Assembly: GCF_003056345.1 (NCBI RefSeq)
Contig: NZ_PYWB01000009.1
Span: 62,001-126,000, forward strand
Reading direction: 5' to 3'
From: Devosia submarina
Lineage (GTDB): Bacteria; Pseudomonadota; Alphaproteobacteria; Rhizobiales; Devosiaceae
Length of the DNA: 64,000 bases
Below are positions 17,855 through 28,092 of the stretch, one piece after another. The position numbers and the translations under genes are program-made. Within the stretch, counting starts at the first letter, position 1. Each line of letters begins with the position of its first letter. A model generated the notes under the pieces. That model ran no database searches, was not told the origin of the DNA, and saw only the letters and a list, made by a program, of their open reading frames with translations.

Positions 17855-19396
17855 GTGGACGATCGGATTTTCGGCACCATGCCCCATCTGCGCCTAGCGC
17901 TGATCACTTCGGCCCTGTGGCTGACGGCTTGCCTTGCGGCGGGCGGCATTGCTGCGCTTCTGGGACCTGGGCCGATCTGGATGGGCGTGGCCGTGCTGCT
18001 GCCTGTTCTGACTGTCCTGCTGACGCTGGTTGGCGCCGTGATGATCGACCAGCGGCAGAATCAATCGCTTGCGGCCCTCGCCACGGCAGCCGGGCTGAGC
18101 GATCTGGGCGATGACCGGATCAGCATGGGTGCTATTGTAACCCGCCTCGGGCGCCGGCTGGAGCGGGCGCAGCATTTTCGCAGTGCCATTATTGCCCTGG
18201 AACGCCCGGTTCTGGTTGCCGACGAGAAAAACATCATTGTGGCGCTGAGCGCCGGACTGGAGCGCCTGACGGGCAATGTCGCCGAAGGGGCGAGCCTTGA
18301 TGCCGTGTTTGGCGAAGGCTATCTCGATGGTGGCGGCGGCCCGCCCGAGCATGGCATGGTCATGCTCGACGACCGGCGCTTCGAGGTCAAACGGAGCTTT
18401 GTCGCCAATAATCGTGCGCTGCTCGAGTTCGTCCCTGCCGGCGTTTTCATTGAGGATGATGACCTCGATGCCTTTGTTGGGGCGCTGGGCAATGGGCAAA
18501 CCAGTTTCCGCTTTGAAAGCGAAGCCATGCGGCGCAACGGCGCCCTCCTGGCACTGAACGGAGCCATGGCGGCAATCGACGCTGCCCTGGCGCAGCTCGA
18601 CCGGGTCGCAGGCGGGCATGACGAACTCCATGACGCGCTGGATGGGCCCCTAAGCGGGGTGGCGCGGCGCCTCAACGATTTTGCCTCCGTTGTGGTGGAC
18701 CAGCTCGCCGAAGAACAGGCGTTGCGCCAGAAGCTCGAGACGCGGCTCGCAGCTGTTGGCAAGCTCGTGCAGGGTTTTGAAGCGCGGCTGGCTGAACTCG
18801 GCTCGCAGAACGCCCTGACCCAGACCGATGCCGCGGCCACCGGCCAAGCCCTCGCACAAGGCAATCTGCGCCTGAGGCAAGCCCTGGCGCTGGGCCGCGA
18901 TGCGCATACCATTGCCAGCGCCGCAGAGCTCGCCGTGCGCCGCACCCATGCCGTGGCCGGCGAAGTGGACCAGATGACGCGCCAGGTCGACGAGATGATC
19001 CAGGCCATCGAGGACGTGTCCTTCCGCACCAACCTGCTGGCCCTCAATGCTGCCGTGGAAGCAGCGCGCGCCGGGGAAAAGGGCGCGGGCTTTGCCGTTG
19101 TGGCCGATGAAGTGCGCCAATTGGCCCAGCTCACCAATCGCTCTGCCAAGGAAATCCGCACTGTGGTGACCCATGGCCGCCACCAGGCCGCTGCGGGGGT
19201 AGCTGAGGCCCAGTCCTTGCAAAAAATGATGGGCGAGCTCGAGGCTTATTTACGCAATCTTGGCAATGAAACCGGCACAATCGCCTCCGCGCTGGATGAA
19301 GGCGAGATGGCTATGCGCCGGCTCTCCGCTCGAATGGCGTCGTTTGGCGAAGCACCGCACAAGCCGGAACGGCTGGAGCTTCGCGCGAGCGCTTGA
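17855..19396 (+). CDS. Methyl-accepting chemotaxis protein with two N-terminal helices and a PAS-like domain, no HAMP
   Basis: A 513-residue receptor embedded in the che operon. Two transmembrane helices (about 15-35 and 42-62) are joined by only a few residues, so there is no periplasmic sensor. A PAS-like segment (about 105-150; [21 protein letters not shown]) would be cytosolic. The signalling domain has the conserved hairpin tip [21 protein letters not shown] near residues 390-412. No HAMP domain is evident. The C-terminus (LELRASA) lacks the DWNEF tether of the other two receptors. The start is uncertain (GTG 17855 or ATG 17879). It ends 48 bases before the chosen cheR start, in line with rhizobial operons that carry one receptor. 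Confidence 0.88.
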   Translation: MDDRIFGTMPHLRLALITSALWLTACLAAGGIAALLGPGPIWMGVAVLLPVLTVLLTLVGAVMIDQRQNQSLAALATAAGLSDLGDDRISMGAIVTRLGRRLERAQHFRSAIIALERPVLVADEKNIIVALSAGLERLTGNVAEGASLDAVFGEGYLDGGGGPPEHGMVMLDDRRFEVKRSFVANNRALLEFVPAGVFIEDDDLDAFVGALGNGQTSFRFESEAMRRNGALLALNGAMAAIDAALAQLDRVAGGHDELHDALDGPLSGVARRLNDFASVVVDQLAEEQALRQKLETRLAAVGKLVQGFEARLAELGSQNALTQTDAAATGQALAQGNLRLRQALALGRDAHTIASAAELAVRRTHAVAGEVDQMTRQVDEMIQAIEDVSFRTNLLALNAAVEAARAGEKGAGFAVVADEVRQLAQLTNRSAKEIRTVVTHGRHQAAAGVAEAQSLQKMMGELEAYLRNLGNETGTIASALDEGEMAMRRLSARMASFGEAPHKPERLELRASA

Positions 19397-19443
19397 AGAC
19401 GAATTGCCACCGGGCGGTTCGGGGCAATCAGGATGCGCCAGCG

Positions 19444-20289
19444 ATGGAACAGGCAGAAATCTCCCTAAGCGAGCGCGAATTTACGCGCATCAAGACCCGC
19501 GTCTACGAAGTTGCCGGCATTTCCCTCAGCGACGCCAAGCGCACACTGGTGATTTCGCGTCTGAGCAAGATCGTGCGTGCCCTGGGGCTGCCCAGCTTTG
19601 ACGCTTATGTCGATTATCTTGAGCGGGGCGGCTCGGCGCAGGACAGCCAGGAATTCGTCAATGCGCTCACCACCAACCTCACGCGGTTCTACCGCGAGGA
19701 TCACCATTTCGCCCATTTGCGCACCCATGTGGCGAGCCTTCTGAGCGAAAAACCGCGCGGCACGCGCCTGCGGATCTGGTCGGCTGGCTGCTCCACGGGG
19801 CAGGAGCCCTATACAATCGGCATGGATCTGCTGACGGCCTTTCCCGAACTCAAGCGCTGGGATTTCAAGATCTTGGCCACCGATATCGACACGGCCGTTC
19901 TCGCCAAGGCGGCAAGGGGCATTTATCCCCAGACCGAACTCGCAGGGCTATCGGCCGAGCGCATGCGCCCGTTCGTCAAGGGCGATGAAGGCATGGTGCA
20001 GGTGCCCGAAAGCGTGCGCGAGCTGATCGCCTTCAAGCCGCTCAACCTCATCGGCCCCTGGCCGATGAAAGGACCGTTCGACGCCATTTTCTGCCGCAAC
20101 GTGGCCATCTATTTCGACAAGCCCACGCAGGGTGAATTGTTTGGGCGCCTTGGCAAGATGCTGGCCCCGGGCGGTTTTCTTTACATCGGACATTCCGAAA
20201 ACCTCGGATCGGGCGGCGAGGGTTTCCGCCTTGTCGGCAAGACCGTTTATCAATCCAAAGCAATCGCCAGCAAACGAGAAGCAGCATGA
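19444..20289 (+). CDS. cheR: Chemotaxis protein methyltransferase CheR
   Basis: Methylates receptor glutamates with SAM, 281 residues. The N-terminal helical domain (about 1-75) precedes the catalytic domain with SAM motif IWSAGCSTGQEPYTIG near 111-126, the LATDID acidic loop and the FDAIFCRNVAIYFD block. The ATG at 19444 is chosen over an upstream TTG at 19393 that lies in the receptor stop region. It overlaps cheB by four bases (ATGA), so the two opposing adaptation enzymes are translationally coupled. Confidence 0.96.
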   Translation: MEQAEISLSEREFTRIKTRVYEVAGISLSDAKRTLVISRLSKIVRALGLPSFDAYVDYLERGGSAQDSQEFVNALTTNLTRFYREDHHFAHLRTHVASLLSEKPRGTRLRIWSAGCSTGQEPYTIGMDLLTAFPELKRWDFKILATDIDTAVLAKAARGIYPQTELAGLSAERMRPFVKGDEGMVQVPESVRELIAFKPLNLIGPWPMKGPFDAIFCRNVAIYFDKPTQGELFGRLGKMLAPGGFLYIGHSENLGSGGEGFRLVGKTVYQSKAIASKREAA

Positions 20290-21335
20290 GCATCAAGGTC
20301 CTTGTCGTCGACGATTCGGCGCTGATCCGCGAGGTGCTGACCCGCATGCTGATGCGGGACGGGGATATCCAGGTTGTCGGCACGGCAACCGACCCCATCG
20401 AGGCGCGCGAAAAGATCAAGACGCTCAACCCCGATGTGGTGACGCTTGATATCGAAATGCCCAACATGAACGGGCTGCAATTCCTCGACAAGCTGATGCG
20501 CCTGCGGCCCACGCCCGTGATCATGGTGTCGACCCTGACCAAGAAAGGCGCGAGCGAAACCCTTTTGGCGCTGGAACTGGGCGCCGTTGATTTCGTCGCC
20601 AAGCCTGGCGCTGACCTCGAAGGCGGCATTGAAAGCTTCGGTGCAAGCCTGCGCGACAAGATTCGCGCTGCGGCAAAATCGGATGTGCGCGGGCGCTCCG
20701 CCAGTCGGTCCGAGCCGCCCAAGACGGCGCTGCGCACGGCAGCTGGTCCCGCTGGTTCGCTGATCGCCATTGGCGCCTCGACCGGGGGCGTTGAAGCCAT
20801 TCGCGCTGTTCTGACCCAGATGCCGCCCGATTCTCCGCCCATTCTTATCGCCCAGCACATGCCACCAGGCTTCACCGGCCGCTTTGCCGCCCGGCTCGAT
20901 GAATTGTGCGATCTCAAGGTCGTGGAAGCCGAAGACCGCTTGGTGCTCCAGCCGGGCCACGCCTATGTGGCACGGGGCGATCATCACCTGCGGGTGGAGC
21001 GCTCCTCGGGCCAGCTCAAATGCAAGCTATCGCAGGACGAACTGGCCTCGGGCCACCGGCCCAGCGTTGATGTGCTGTTTGAGTCGGTCGCCCGGGTGGT
21101 TGGACCGCTCGCGGTTGGCGCGATCCTGACCGGCATGGGGCGGGACGGGGCGCGGGGCCTCAAGCTCATGCGCGATGCCGGTGCTTATACGATCGGCCAG
21201 TCGCAGGCCTCGGCCCTGGTTTATGGCATGCCGCGCGTCGCCTTCGAGGAAGGCGCGGTCATGGAACAAGCACCGGTGGATGCGATCGCGGCCCGGCTCG
21301 CCAACGCCTTGGTGCGCCTCAAATCTGCGGCATGA
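20286..21335 (+). CDS. cheB: Chemotaxis response regulator methylesterase CheB
   Basis: Removes receptor methyl groups when phosphorylated by CheA. The receiver domain (1-125) has the acceptor aspartate in VVTLDIEMPNMNG. The esterase domain holds the full catalytic triad: S165 (IGASTGG), H191 (AQHMPPGF) and D287 (GMGRDGARG). Length (349) is typical. Coupled to cheR by an ATGA overlap. Confidence 0.97.
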   Translation: MSIKVLVVDDSALIREVLTRMLMRDGDIQVVGTATDPIEAREKIKTLNPDVVTLDIEMPNMNGLQFLDKLMRLRPTPVIMVSTLTKKGASETLLALELGAVDFVAKPGADLEGGIESFGASLRDKIRAAAKSDVRGRSASRSEPPKTALRTAAGPAGSLIAIGASTGGVEAIRAVLTQMPPDSPPILIAQHMPPGFTGRFAARLDELCDLKVVEAEDRLVLQPGHAYVARGDHHLRVERSSGQLKCKLSQDELASGHRPSVDVLFESVARVVGPLAVGAILTGMGRDGARGLKLMRDAGAYTIGQSQASALVYGMPRVAFEEGAVMEQAPVDAIAARLANALVRLKSAA

Positions 21336-21451
21336 AGCGCCTCTTGCCGGCAATGTCCGAGCCGGGTTGAGAGAATTTAAACCTCTGATCCCTAGTGTTT
21401 TCCCATCATTGCGGACCGGTCCGCTTCTGACGCAAACAAGGTAAAAAGACC

Positions 21452-21841
21452 ATGCCAAAAGCCAGTGCTGTCAGCGTTCTTATCGTTGATGACCAGCAAT
21501 CCATGCGTGGTATTTGTAAGTACATCCTGACCCAATTGGGCTTCAAGGACATCATCGAGGCCAAGAGCGGCCGCGATGCCCTCGGCAAGCTCGAGAAAAG
21601 CAATGTCGACCTCATTATTTCCGATTGGAACATGGAAGACATTGACGGGCTGACGCTCCTAAAGGTGATCCGCAAGCATCCGCGCACCCAGGCCATGCCG
21701 TTCATCATGGCGACTGGCCGCTCCGACAAGGAACAGGTCAAGGAAGCCATTTCCTTTGGCGTCAACAATTACATCATCAAGCCATTCGATGCTTCCACCA
21801 TGAAAAAGCGCATCGAGGCGGTGATCGGCGCGCTGAGCTGA
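21452..21841 (+). CDS. cheY: Chemotaxis response regulator CheY (CheY2 position)
   Basis: A stand-alone receiver of 129 residues. Acidic pocket D13/D14, acceptor D58 (IISDWNMEDIDG), switch threonine T87 (MATGRSDK) and lysine K110 (IIKPFD). The MEDIDG loop and ISFGVNNYIIKPF helix match motor-binding CheY proteins. It closes the second che group, 116 bases after cheB and ahead of a strong terminator. In Sinorhizobium meliloti the CheY in this position controls motor speed. Confidence 0.95.
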   Translation: MPKASAVSVLIVDDQQSMRGICKYILTQLGFKDIIEAKSGRDALGKLEKSNVDLIISDWNMEDIDGLTLLKVIRKHPRTQAMPFIMATGRSDKEQVKEAISFGVNNYIIKPFDASTMKKRIEAVIGALS

Positions 21842-21861
21842 ACAAACCCGCTCCCCATCGA

Positions 21862-21887
21862 AGGCCATCCCGTGGGATGGCCTTTTT
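21862..21887 (+). terminator. Intrinsic terminator after the second cheY
   Basis: AGGCCATCCC and GGGATGGCCT form a perfect ten-base stem with a two-base spacer, followed by four further T residues. It lies 20 bases after the cheY stop and ends the cheD-cheY transcript. Confidence 0.92.
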
Positions 21888-22057
21888 GTTTGTGCTAAAT
21901 TTTTGATCAGGCTGAACAAGGGTAAGGCGCGGTTAAGCCTCATATGTATATCGTTTTCCCCGGCCACTTCTGTGGCGTTGGGGGATGCCCGCCTGGGCTG
22001 CAGCAAGCAGCTGGTCATGCCAGCATGACGAGACGCGGGAACGTATTGGAGTGTTCG

Positions 22058-24571
22058 ATGGGATTTCTGCCGCAACTCAAGATTGCGCAAAAACTGCCGC
22101 TGGCCCTGGTCGGGTCGGCCCTGGTGGTGAGCGCGGGCGTTGGCATTGCCAGCTATTTCATTGGTTTGCAAACGGTGCAGAACCAGCGCGATGCGGCCAT
22201 GCAGGCGGCTCTGCAGACCTCCGCCTCGGCTGTCGAAAACTACTACCGCACGGTGGAAGTCGATCTGCGCCTCTTTGCGCAGCGCTCCGACACGGCCAGC
22301 GCCGTCAAGAACATGATCCGCACTTTTGATCAGATGCGCATGGGCATTGGCGATGGCACCAAGGCCCTGTTCCAGACGGCCTATGTGGAAGGCAATCCCA
22401 ACCCTGAAGCCGGCTGGGAAATGCTTGAATCTGGCGGCAAGGCAGCTGGCTATGATGCCCAGCACAAGAAATTCCATCCCGGCTTGCGCGCGCTGCTGCT
22501 GGAGCGCGGCTATGCCGACATTTTCCTTCTTAGCCCGACGGGCGAGATCATCTATTCGGCCGCCAAGCGCAGCGATTTTGCGGGCAATGTCCTGAGCGAA
22601 CCCGCGCTGGCCCAAACCGGCCTCGCCCAGGTCTTCAACGCCGTCAAGGATGCCCAAGCCGGCACCACGAGCTTTGCCGATTTCACCACCTACGGCCCGC
22701 GCGGCGATCTGCCGACCAGCTTCATGGCCATTCCCGTGTTTGATGAGGAAACGCCCATGGGCGTTCTGGCCGTTGCCGTTGCTTCGAGCACGCTGGGCAC
22801 CCAGCTATCGAGCGTTTCTGGCCTGGGTGAGGGCGGGGAGGCGCTGCTGGTGGGCAGCGATGGTTTCTTGCGCGTTGATTCCGACTACACCGAGGGCGAT
22901 GACACGCTGGTCACGGCGCTTCATTCTCCCGTTGTGACGGACGCGGTTGCAGGAACCCCGGGGCAGGGCACCATCAGCGATTACCGTGGCACGCCCATGG
23001 TGATCGCGGCCCAGGGTGTGTCCGTCCAGGGCACCAATTGGGCCATTGTTGCCGCGCAGCCTGAAAGCACGGCGATGGCGCCGATCATCGAGATGCGCAA
23101 CACCATGCTCCTTGTGGGCGGCGTGCTGCTGGTCCTGGCGGCGCTGGGTGGATATCTGGTTTCCCGCTCGATCAGCCGGCCCCTGTCGCGCCTCACCAAC
23201 ACCATGGACGAGCTGGCCAATGGCGAGCTCAACCTCGATGTGGCGGGCCAAGCCCGCTCCGACGAGATCGGCGCCATGGCGCGCGCCGTGGAAGTGTTCC
23301 GCCAGAACGCCGTGCGCATTGCCGAGATGACGGAGGCAGAGGCTGCTCAGATCATCCGCAACCAGGCCGAGCGCGCCGCTATGATGCAGGATCTGCAACG
23401 CGCTTTCGGCGCTGTTGTGGACGCCGCCATTGCCGGCGATTTCACCAAGCGAGTCGATGCCGAATTCCCCGATGACGAGCTCAACACGCTTGCCCATTCG
23501 GTCAATTCCCTGGTCGAAACCGTAGACCGTGGCCTTGATGAAACCGGCTCGGTTCTGTCGGCGCTGGCCAATACCGACCTCACCCGCCGCATGGAAGGCG
23601 ATTATCTCGGTGCCTTCGCCAAGCTCAAGGCCGACACCAATGCGGTGGCCGACAAGCTCAGCGACATTGTGGGCCAGCTCAAGGAAACCTCCTTGCAGCT
23701 CAAGACCGCCACGAGCGAAATCCTGGCCGGCGCCAATGATTTGAGCGAACGCACCACCAAGCAGGCCGCAACCATCGAGGAAACCTCTGCGGCCATGGAG
23801 CAATTGGCATCAACCGTGATGCAGAATGCCCAGCGGGCGCAGGAGGCGAGCAAGGCCGCGGCAGGCGTCAGCCAGACCGCCGAAGAAGGCGGCCAGATCA
23901 TGCATCAGGCCACCGAAGCCATGGAGCGCATCACCCAGTCCTCGGGCAAGATCTCCAACATCATCGGTCTCATTGATGATATCGCCTTCCAGACCAATCT
24001 GCTTGCACTCAACGCTTCAGTGGAAGCCGCCCGCGCTGGCGATGCCGGCAAGGGCTTTGCCGTGGTGGCCGTGGAAGTGCGGCGCCTCGCGCAGTCGGCC
24101 GCCAGCGCCTCGGCCGATGTAAAGCTTTTGATCGAGCAGTCCGCGGGGGAGGTCAAGAGCGGCTCCAAGCTGGTGCTCGATGCTGCCGCAAAGCTCGGCA
24201 CCATGGTTTCGGCCGCCCGCACCTCTAACGAGGCCATGACCGGGATCGCGCGAGAGAGCCGCGAACAGGCTGGCGCGATCGATGAGGTCAACACGGCCGT
24301 GCGCACCATGGATGAAATGACCCAGCACAATGCCGCGCTGGTGGAAGAGATCAACGCCGCCATCGAACAGACCGAGGCGCAGGCAACCGAGCTCGACCGG
24401 ATCGTGGATATTTTTGCCACCGAGCCGGACGCGGCGCCCAAGGCAGAAATCGCAACTGCCGAGCCCGCGCAGACCGGCGCCCGCGGCCTGCAGAACCGGC
24501 TCAAGAACGTGGCCCGGACCTATCTCAGCCACGGCAATGCCGCGATCAAGGAAGACTGGAACGAGTTCTAG
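22058..24571 (+). CDS. Methyl-accepting chemotaxis protein, large periplasmic sensor, HAMP, DWNEF tail
   Basis: A transmembrane receptor of 837 residues. TM1 is about 13-35, followed by a large periplasmic ligand-binding region of some 310 residues (Cache-like; [19 protein letters not shown] and [13 protein letters not shown]), TM2 about 350-370, and HAMP with a second HAMP-like unit to about 560. The signalling hairpin tip ([21 protein letters not shown]) is near 644. The C-terminus is DWNEF, a likely CheR/CheB docking pentapeptide like rhizobial DWEEF. The ATG at 22058 has TTGGAG six bases upstream; the longer frame from 21944 has no such site. The ligand is unknown. Confidence 0.95.
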   Translation: MGFLPQLKIAQKLPLALVGSALVVSAGVGIASYFIGLQTVQNQRDAAMQAALQTSASAVENYYRTVEVDLRLFAQRSDTASAVKNMIRTFDQMRMGIGDGTKALFQTAYVEGNPNPEAGWEMLESGGKAAGYDAQHKKFHPGLRALLLERGYADIFLLSPTGEIIYSAAKRSDFAGNVLSEPALAQTGLAQVFNAVKDAQAGTTSFADFTTYGPRGDLPTSFMAIPVFDEETPMGVLAVAVASSTLGTQLSSVSGLGEGGEALLVGSDGFLRVDSDYTEGDDTLVTALHSPVVTDAVAGTPGQGTISDYRGTPMVIAAQGVSVQGTNWAIVAAQPESTAMAPIIEMRNTMLLVGGVLLVLAALGGYLVSRSISRPLSRLTNTMDELANGELNLDVAGQARSDEIGAMARAVEVFRQNAVRIAEMTEAEAAQIIRNQAERAAMMQDLQRAFGAVVDAAIAGDFTKRVDAEFPDDELNTLAHSVNSLVETVDRGLDETGSVLSALANTDLTRRMEGDYLGAFAKLKADTNAVADKLSDIVGQLKETSLQLKTATSEILAGANDLSERTTKQAATIEETSAAMEQLASTVMQNAQRAQEASKAAAGVSQTAEEGGQIMHQATEAMERITQSSGKISNIIGLIDDIAFQTNLLALNASVEAARAGDAGKGFAVVAVEVRRLAQSAASASADVKLLIEQSAGEVKSGSKLVLDAAAKLGTMVSAARTSNEAMTGIARESREQAGAIDEVNTAVRTMDEMTQHNAALVEEINAAIEQTEAQATELDRIVDIFATEPDAAPKAEIATAEPAQTGARGLQNRLKNVARTYLSHGNAAIKEDWNEF

Positions 24572-24594
24572 TCTTCATTCCGAAGGAACAAGGC

Positions 24595-24620
24595 AAAGGG
24601 GCGCTTCGGCGCCCCTTTTT
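24595..24620 (+). terminator. Intrinsic terminator after the first large receptor gene
   Basis: GGGGCGC and GCGCCCC pair around a TTCG tetraloop, extended by AAA/TTT and ending in five T residues, 24 bases after the stop. It separates the two receptor genes into independent transcripts. Confidence 0.92.
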
Positions 24621-24735
24621 GGTTCGAGCCACCGGCGGATCATGCACAACGATCAATTAACCGCCATGCCGTAAATTTCCCTTCAAGCACAATGGAACAG
24701 CGCCGTGTCGCTGCACCGCAAGGGAATAAAACTGA

Positions 24736-26808
24736 ATGCGCAAATTCGCCAACTTTTTGGGCAATATCCGTATGACCACGGCGATTGCCGCCCTTGTTCT
24801 GATCTCGATCGTGGGCTCGATCGCGGCCGTATCCGGCGCCATCTACCTTAATCTGCGCGAGCGCTCCATTGCCGAGGGCGAGCTGCAGCAGGACACCAAT
24901 CTGGGTGTCGCCGCCACCATTCTCGAGCGCCGCATTTCGGGCTCCGTGCTGAACTGGACGCCTGAGGGCACCATCGACGCCTTCCAGAGCTGGGCCGTTC
25001 CCCCGTTCTATGACACCGAGATCATCGACTCGGTCACCCGCGTGACCAAGCAAGACGCCACCATCTATGTCCTTGATGTCGCTTCGGGCAATCTCGTGGG
25101 CAAGACCACGAGCCTTGTGGCGCCCGATGGCAGCCGCGCCGCAGACCTCGTGCTTGATGCCGCGAGCCCCGCCTTTGCCCCGCTCATGGCTGGCGAAACC
25201 TATTCCGGCCCCCTGCCGATCAATGGCGTCGAATACTTCGGCGCGCTGCAGCCTATTGAAAAGATGAGCGGCGAAGTGATGGGCGCGATCTTTGTGGGCA
25301 CGCCCATGGCTCAGATCAATGCAGCCGCCAATAGCGTGTTGAACCTGATCCTGCTGGTGGGCGGCATTGTCACCCTGGCTCTGGGCCTGCTGGGCCTCCT
25401 TCTTTCCCGCCAGATGACCAAGCCTATTCCCCAGCTTGCTGGCGCCATGGATGCCATTGCCGAGGGCAATTACGAAGCCGAAGTGCCGTTTACCCAATGG
25501 GGTAACGAGGTCGGTCGCATGGCCCGCTCGGTGGAAGTGTTCCGCCAGAACGGATTGCGCGTCAGCCAGATGACCGAGGCGGAAGCTGCCCGCATCATTG
25601 CCGATCAGGAAGAGCGGCAGAAGATGATGAGCGAACTGCAGCGCGCCTTTGGCGAAGTGGTCGATGCGGCCATTGCCGGCGATTTCACCCAGCAGGTCAC
25701 CGCCGAATTCCCCGACGCCGAACTCAATAGCCTTGCCGAAAGCGTCAATGCGCTGGTGGCCAACTTCAATCGCGGCGTCGCCGAGATCGCCCATGTCCTG
25801 GGGGCGCTTGCCGAAGCCGATCTTACCAAGCGCATGGAAGGCGATTATGAAGGCGCCTTTGCGCGGCTCAAGGCCGACGTCAATCGCGTGGCCGACAAGA
25901 TGGCCGAAGTGGTCGGGCAGCTGCGCCACACTTCCGGCTCGCTGCGCACCGCCACGGGCGAGATCCTGAGCGGCGCCAATGACCTTAGCGAACGAACCAC
26001 CAAGCAGGCCGCCACTATCGAGGAAACTTCGGCTGCCATGGAGCAGCTGGCCGCCACGGTGACCAAGAATGCCGAGCGCGCCAAGGACGCCAGCGTCAAC
26101 GCCACCCAGGTCACCCGCACCGCCGAGGAAGGCGGGCAGGTGATGGATGCCGCGACCCACGCCATGGAGCGGATCACCCAGTCCTCGGCCAAGATTTCCA
26201 ACATCATCGGCATGATCGACGACATCGCCTTCCAGACCAATCTGCTGGCGCTCAATGCCTCGGTGGAAGCGGCGCGTGCGGGCGATGCCGGCAAGGGCTT
26301 TGCCGTGGTTGCCGTGGAAGTGCGCCGCCTAGCGCAGTCGGCAGCCCAGGCCTCGAGCGAGGTCAAGGTGCTGATCGAGCAGTCGGCCGGCGAGGTCAAC
26401 ACCGGCTCCAAGCTCGTGAGCGACGCCGCCGGCAAGCTCAAGGCCATGCTGGATGCGGCTCGCGGCAACAACAGCATTCTCGAGCAGATTGCCCAGGACA
26501 GCCGCGAACAGGCTGCGGCCATCGAAGAGGTCAGTGTCGCCGTGCGCACCATGGACGAGATGACCCAGCACAATGCGGCCCTTGTGGAAGAAACCAATGC
26601 CGCCATTGAGCAGACCGAAGGCCAAGCGCGCGAGCTGGACCAGATCGTTGCCGTCTTCACCACGCTCGACAAGGAACCGGTTTCCACCATGCGGCCCAAG
26701 CAGCAGCCGGCAAGTCCCGCACCCAAGCCCGCCAGCGCCCGCCAGGCCGCCCGGACCTACCTCTCGCAGGGCAATGCCGCGATCTCGGCGGATTGGAACG
26801 AGTTCTAG
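24736..26808 (+). CDS. Methyl-accepting chemotaxis protein with single-Cache-type sensor, HAMP, DWNEF tail
   Basis: A receptor of 690 residues and close paralogue of its upstream neighbour in the cytosolic half. TM1 is about 12-38. The periplasmic part (about 40-198) looks like a single Cache domain of the Cache_3/Cache_2 type (IYVLDVASGNLVGKTTSLVAPDG; EVMGAIFVGTPM). TM2 is about 205-225, followed by HAMP and a HAMP-like repeat, with the hairpin tip near 498. It ends ADWNEF. The shared kinase-control region and distinct sensor suggest duplication followed by domain exchange. Confidence 0.95.
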   Translation: MRKFANFLGNIRMTTAIAALVLISIVGSIAAVSGAIYLNLRERSIAEGELQQDTNLGVAATILERRISGSVLNWTPEGTIDAFQSWAVPPFYDTEIIDSVTRVTKQDATIYVLDVASGNLVGKTTSLVAPDGSRAADLVLDAASPAFAPLMAGETYSGPLPINGVEYFGALQPIEKMSGEVMGAIFVGTPMAQINAAANSVLNLILLVGGIVTLALGLLGLLLSRQMTKPIPQLAGAMDAIAEGNYEAEVPFTQWGNEVGRMARSVEVFRQNGLRVSQMTEAEAARIIADQEERQKMMSELQRAFGEVVDAAIAGDFTQQVTAEFPDAELNSLAESVNALVANFNRGVAEIAHVLGALAEADLTKRMEGDYEGAFARLKADVNRVADKMAEVVGQLRHTSGSLRTATGEILSGANDLSERTTKQAATIEETSAAMEQLAATVTKNAERAKDASVNATQVTRTAEEGGQVMDAATHAMERITQSSAKISNIIGMIDDIAFQTNLLALNASVEAARAGDAGKGFAVVAVEVRRLAQSAAQASSEVKVLIEQSAGEVNTGSKLVSDAAGKLKAMLDAARGNNSILEQIAQDSREQAAAIEEVSVAVRTMDEMTQHNAALVEETNAAIEQTEGQARELDQIVAVFTTLDKEPVSTMRPKQQPASPAPKPASARQAARTYLSQGNAAISADWNEF

Positions 26809-26838
26809 CGCCGGCTAGAGCAAGGTTTGGAGGCTCCC

Positions 26839-27201
26839 ATGGCGCGCATCGGTCTTGTGGCCCATGACGATAAAAAGGACGAGCTTTGCGATTGGGCGGT
26901 GGAGCATCAAGGCAAGCTCGCCCAGCATGAGCTCTGGGGTACGGGCACCACGGGCGGGCGCGTCATGGCGGCGACGGGCCTGTCCGTATCTCTGCTCAAG
27001 AGCGGCCCGCTCGGTGGCGATCAACAGCTTGGCGCCATGATCGCCGAGGGGCGGCTTGACGTCCTGATCTTCTTTATTGATCCGCTTTCAGCCCAGCCGC
27101 ACGACGTCGACGTCAAGGCTCTCACCCGGCTCGCCACGCTTTATGACGTCCCTTGCGCCTTCAACAAAGCCACGGCCGAAGCGGTGCTGGCGTTTATTTG
27201 A
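26839..27201 (+). CDS. mgsA: Methylglyoxal synthase
   Basis: Converts dihydroxyacetone phosphate to methylglyoxal and phosphate, a glycolytic bypass under phosphate limitation. The 120-residue protein shows the phosphate-binding segments GTGTTGG and [17 protein letters not shown] and the catalytic-aspartate block [18 protein letters not shown]. The ATG at 26839 has GGAG six bases upstream. It lies alone between the last receptor and livG. A glyoxalase II-type gene at 39.9 kb could serve in methylglyoxal removal. Confidence 0.95.
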   Translation: MARIGLVAHDDKKDELCDWAVEHQGKLAQHELWGTGTTGGRVMAATGLSVSLLKSGPLGGDQQLGAMIAEGRLDVLIFFIDPLSAQPHDVDVKALTRLATLYDVPCAFNKATAEAVLAFI

Positions 27202-27309
27202 CCAGCCCGCCCCGGTTGACCGTTTGCCGCTCTTATGCGCATGTGCCGCAAAATAGCCCGAATATAAATCGGGCAAACCTTGGCATTTCAGGAAAACGGG
27301 ACGAATTTG

Positions 27310-28092
27310 GTGTCCTCTGATCTAGTGATTGACGTTCGCAACGTCAGCAAACGCTTTGGCGGCTTGACGGCCGTCAACAATTGCTCGCTCTCGGTTCGGC
27401 GTGGCTCGGTGACGGGTCTCATCGGCCCCAACGGGGCCGGCAAGTCGACGCTGTTCAACATCGTCGCCGGCAATATCGTGCCCGATAGCGGCTCGGTGAT
27501 CTTTGATGGCGAAGATGTGACGGGCCTCAAGCCGCACCAGCTGTTCCGCACCGGCATGCTGCGCACCTTCCAGATCGCGCATGAATTCTCCAACATGACG
27601 GCGCTTGAAAACCTGATGATGGTTCCGGGTGACCAGCCCGGCGAACATCTCGTCAATGCTTGGTTCCGCCCCGGCCTGGCCCGTTCGCGTGAAACCGAAG
27701 TGCGCAAGAAGGCGCTGGACGTCATCGACTTCCTCAAGCTCGGCCATGTGCGAAACGAGCTCGCCGGCAATCTTTCGGGCGGGCAGAAAAAGCTCCTCGA
27801 GCTTGGTCGCACCATGATGGTAGATGCCAAGGTCGTGCTGCTCGACGAGGTGGCCGCCGGTGTCAACAAGACCCTGCTCAATGACCTTGCCAGCAATATC
27901 GAGCGCATGAACACCGAGCTCGGTTACACCTTCTTTGTCATCGAGCATGACATGGACCTCATTGCGCGCCTTTGCGATCCGGTGATCGTGATGGCCCAGG
28001 GCGAAAAGATCGCCGAGGGGCCCATGGCCGAGATTCGCGCCAACCCCGCGATCGTGGAAGCCTATTTCGGCACCCCGGTGGAAGCTGCATAA
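27310..28092 (+). CDS. livG: Branched-chain amino acid ABC transporter ATP-binding protein LivG
   Basis: One of two ATPases of a HAAT-family importer, 260 residues. Walker A GPNGAGKST, signature LSGGQKKLLELG, Walker B VVLLDEVAAGVN and switch histidine VIEHDMDL are all present. The Q-loop region has the LivG-type RTFQIAHEF. GTG at 27310 is preferred because GGGA lies eight bases upstream; a TTG at 27280 is possible. It overlaps livF by one base (TAATG). Confidence 0.93.
   Translation: MSSDLVIDVRNVSKRFGGLTAVNNCSLSVRRGSVTGLIGPNGAGKSTLFNIVAGNIVPDSGSVIFDGEDVTGLKPHQLFRTGMLRTFQIAHEFSNMTALENLMMVPGDQPGEHLVNAWFRPGLARSRETEVRKKALDVIDFLKLGHVRNELAGNLSGGQKKLLELGRTMMVDAKVVLLDEVAAGVNKTLLNDLASNIERMNTELGYTFFVIEHDMDLIARLCDPVIVMAQGEKIAEGPMAEIRANPAIVEAYFGTPVEAA

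Noticed and set aside
24640..26160. A 506-codon leftward frame antisense to the second tandem receptor
   Set aside because: Its sequence is the complement of a strongly conserved receptor; there is no start signal and its composition is that of an antisense shadow.
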